A stretch of DNA of 64,000 nt. Origin: Entomortierella parvispora (lineage: Eukaryota; Mortierellomycota; Mortierellomycetes; Mortierellales; Mortierellaceae). Positions 61,570-64,000 of the stretch are shown here, one piece after another. Within the stretch, counting starts at the first letter, position 1, and every line of letters begins with the position of its first letter. The stretch spans positions 1,913,263 to 1,977,262 of the forward strand of contig OY752148.1 of the NCBI GenBank assembly GCA_963573315.1, in the 5' to 3' direction. Made by a program: the position numbers and the translations under genes. The notes below the pieces were generated by a model. The model was not told the origin of the DNA, searched no databases, and saw nothing but the letters and a program-made list of their open reading frames with translations.

Positions 61570-62982
61570 AAATGATCAACCCCCCCAAAAGCAAACAGCA
61601 CATAATAAAAAACACTACATCTTAATACAGACATTGGGATGGAGCTCTGGAAGAAGGACTGCAGGTACTAATGTACGGTTAATGCAGAGTTGAGAGTGGA
61701 GAGCATCTTTCCCCCCTCCCTCCCTCTCGTTTTGTCCACAGCAGCTTCGCCCAATTTCTTTCTGTTACCCAGGGGGGGAGCAAAAAAGAGAGCAATGACA
61801 ATAATCCAAAGCAAACAGCACAATAATGAAAATGGATGCTTTGTGTTCAACAAGACTTGGGTCTTGATGGGCAGTCTCCCTGCTGTCTGTTCGGCCTTTG
61901 TACTGGGATTCAATGCCCGCGTACGTAAGTGGCAAAGAAATAAAGAGGAACGATGACGGGGACCTTTCTTTTTTTTTCTTCAATTGACACCCCGACGGCC
62001 GGACTGGAGTCGTGGGCAAGGGTATCTCTTTGGGACTGCCTCTTTTTGCGGTGAAAAGAAATAAGGGAATTGTTTTGGGTTCACTGCTGTGGCTACATGA
62101 GAGATAGGACTAATGACGATCATGACGGAGAGAGGGATTTCGTTAGCGTGCTTCAATGGCGCGAGAGGGGCGAGAGAAGAGAGAAGGAGAGAGGGGGACA
62201 AGGTTACAAGGCTACTAGACTAAATAGACTAGGGGAACAATGGTGCGCCTCATTCTTCGTGGATAATGGGAGGATGAGGGAAGAGAAGGATAATGCCTCC
62301 TTCACATGGAGAGGCGAGTGCACTTGTCTTCAGGTCCCCATATTTCGATGATCTGCTGCAAACAAACATTGGATTGTGTAGGGTCAGAGATATGAGTTCA
62401 GCCTGACACGGTGCTCGTAGAGACAACTGTCATGGCAATGGAGCTCGGAAGAGACACACGCCTGGAGCACCAGAGTGTGGGAGAGATGGACAGCCATATC
62501 AAGAGCCAGCAAGTGCCAGGCTCGGGCTATCGAGTGTCGTCATCAAAGGCACCCATGAAGCGAACAGCACAGCCATCCTTCGTCCCCCCGCTTTCCACTT
62601 CCCTTTCTGAGAGTGAGGGAGATAAGACAATATAAAACAAGTTTTTGACTTTTGGTCCGTGTCCCTCTTCCAGGACAACAAGAGACATCTTGGTGCAGCG
62701 GGTTCTAAAGCAAGTCAGCGGCGTTGTCGAACTGAAGGAGTGCTTTGGGACGACCAGGGTCCCCACATCTTTGGTACCCATGGTCAGCTCTTTATCTCTG
62801 TATTTCACGGGGTGCTCTATTTGGCTTGTACCGACGACGGTTTACATAAAAGAGGGACTCCAATGAAGGGGAAAAAAATCTTTTTTTTGTTTCTCAACCA
62901 TCCTCTCTCTCTATCACTCTCTCTTTTTTCTCTGCTTCTTCACCGCAGATCAACAACAACTACTTTCTACATACACATCATC
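61570..62982. other. Intergenic region
   Basis: 3' end of the surface-protein gene and the upstream region of the reductase gene. The motif AAGCAAACAGCACA is repeated at 61589 and 61810. A T/C-rich leader runs 62877-62945 before the next start, with a TATA-like ACATAAAAG near 62844. Short frames (for example 62070-62351) have no recognisable domain. Confidence 0.4.
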
Positions 62983-64000
62983 ATGTCATTAAAGTCAAGA
63001 CTCGCATTCATTGGTGGCGGAAACATGGCCGAGGCCATCCTCGGCGGTCTCCTCGCCTCTGGCTACCCCCTCTCCCAGTGCGTCGTCTCGGAGCCGATGC
63101 AAGCTCGTTGTGAATTCCTGTACAAAAAATACCCCGGCCTCCAAGTCCTCTCCGGTCCTGACGCCAACCTTCTTGCCGTCAACGGATCTTCATCAAAAAC
63201 ATCATCCCCTGCAACAGCGTCATCAGGAACGTCCTCTGTTCAAAACATGATCTCGGAAGGATCTATCCATGTCAACCCTACAGCAGCCTCGATGGACTAC
63301 CCAGAAGCAGAAGTCGTGATCCTGGCTGTGAAACCTCAAGTCCTCCGCTCCGTTGTCTCCCATCTCGGACCCGTTCTTCGGACAAAACAGCCTCTTGTGA
63401 TCTCGATTGCTGCCGGCATCGAGACCCATGCGATTGCTCGTTTCATGGCCGAGGGAACCTCTCTCCTTCCTTCCGAATTGCCACCCGTCATCCGTGTCAT
63501 GCCTAACACCCCTTCATTGGTCTTGGAGGGCGCCGCTGGATTGTTTGCTACCTCGGATGCGACAGAAAGTCAACGGAACATTGCAGAGTCGCTGATGCGG
63601 TCGGTCTCACGGGAGGTGGCGTGGGTGGAAAAGGAGAGCTTGATCGACACTGTGACGGGCATCTCTGGATCCGGCCCTGCGTATTTCTTCTTGATGATGG
63701 AGGCCATGGAGGATGCTGGAGTTCAATTGGGCATGGACCGAGAGACGGCTCGGCAACTGACGATCCAGACTTGTTTGGGTGCTGCCAAGATGGCCCAGGA
63801 GGCGACCAAGGTCGAAGGCGGTGACACGCTCAAGACTTTGAGAGAAAAGGTCACCAGCCCCAAGGGCACCACAGATGCCGCTATCAGGACCTTTGAAGCC
63901 GGCGGATTGAGAGACTTGGTCTACAAGAGTGTAGCCGCTGCTGACGCTAGGAGTAAATCCTTGGCAGCTGAACTTGGAGGAATGGCTACACCCACCACAA
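62983..64000 (+). CDS. PRO3: Pyrroline-5-carboxylate reductase, 3' end cut by the window
   Basis: The frame is open from ATG 62983 to the end of the window (339 codons); the stop is not reached. The enzyme makes proline from pyrroline-5-carboxylate with NAD(P)H. Seen: an N-terminal Rossmann motif (LAFIGGGNMAEAILGG), the strand VVILAVKPQVL, an IAAGI segment, IRVMPNTPSLV and the family signature TGISGSGPAYFF followed by METARQL-like helices and a LREKVTSPKGTT segment. These are in the usual order, and the length (about 290-300 residues in most relatives) suggests little is missing. A Ser/Thr-rich insert of about 25 residues (near residues 68-92) sits between the second strand and the VVILAVKP strand. 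The start follows a T/C-rich leader. Confidence 0.95.
   Translation, partial: MSLKSRLAFIGGGNMAEAILGGLLASGYPLSQCVVSEPMQARCEFLYKKYPGLQVLSGPDANLLAVNGSSSKTSSPATASSGTSSVQNMISEGSIHVNPTAASMDYPEAEVVILAVKPQVLRSVVSHLGPVLRTKQPLVISIAAGIETHAIARFMAEGTSLLPSELPPVIRVMPNTPSLVLEGAAGLFATSDATESQRNIAESLMRSVSREVAWVEKESLIDTVTGISGSGPAYFFLMMEAMEDAGVQLGMDRETARQLTIQTCLGAAKMAQEATKVEGGDTLKTLREKVTSPKGTTDAAIRTFEAGGLRDLVYKSVAAADARSKSLAAELGGMATPTT

Overview
The window is nuclear DNA of a filamentous fungus. Genes are interrupted by many short GT-AG introns, 5' leaders are very pyrimidine-rich, and the gene set is typically fungal: a PMT-family mannosyltransferase, an Spt23/Mga2-type regulator, a DHA2-type transporter, an F-box/LRR protein and an RPEL mini-protein. 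Taken together this best fits an early-diverging lineage close to Mortierella (Mortierellomycota). That placement is an inference from gene style, not from a marker gene.

Layout. 1-1,070: 5' part of a PX-associated-domain protein (minus), running off the left edge. 2,157-7,193: a nearly complete hAT DNA transposon with unusually long terminal inverted repeats and a seven-exon transposase. 7,301-8,728: a gypsy-like retroelement derivative in which Gag is joined in frame to the zinc-binding part of integrase, with no protease or reverse transcriptase. 9,036-13,981: an AKR7-like aldo-keto reductase and a 14-TM-type MFS transporter, both plus strand. 14,872-21,426: the intronless BRR2 helicase gene. 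21,740-22,815: a tandem array with a period of about 197 bp in the convergent gap between BRR2 and the Ran exchange factor gene RCC1/SRM1. 25,783-32,410: three minus-strand genes (F-box/LRR protein, V-ATPase subunit H, AGGF1-like FHA/G-patch protein). 32,633-33,932: RRP36. 34,105-37,476: AFG2/DRG1 AAA-ATPase (minus), divergent from an unrecognised gene at 37,771-38,934. 39,331-39,894: small secreted cysteine-containing protein. 40,602-41,880: RPEL-repeat protein (minus). 42,681-46,856: Spt23/Mga2-like regulator (minus). 49,596-54,749: an oversized protein O-mannosyltransferase. 55,270-57,808: RING/TRAF-zinc-finger protein. 60,193-61,569: single-pass surface protein behind a 2.4-kb pyrimidine-rich leader. 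62,983-64,000: pyrroline-5-carboxylate reductase, cut by the right edge.

Most genes are unrelated housekeeping functions. RRP36 and AFG2 both serve ribosome biogenesis and are neighbours. BRR2 serves splicing, RCC1 the Ran cycle, VMA13 vacuolar acidification. There is no sign of a biosynthetic cluster beyond the adjacent reductase and transporter.

The exon models were assembled by hand from splice sites and reading phase. For every model described as complete, the coding length is a multiple of three. No tRNA, rRNA, snRNA or CRISPR array was recognised.
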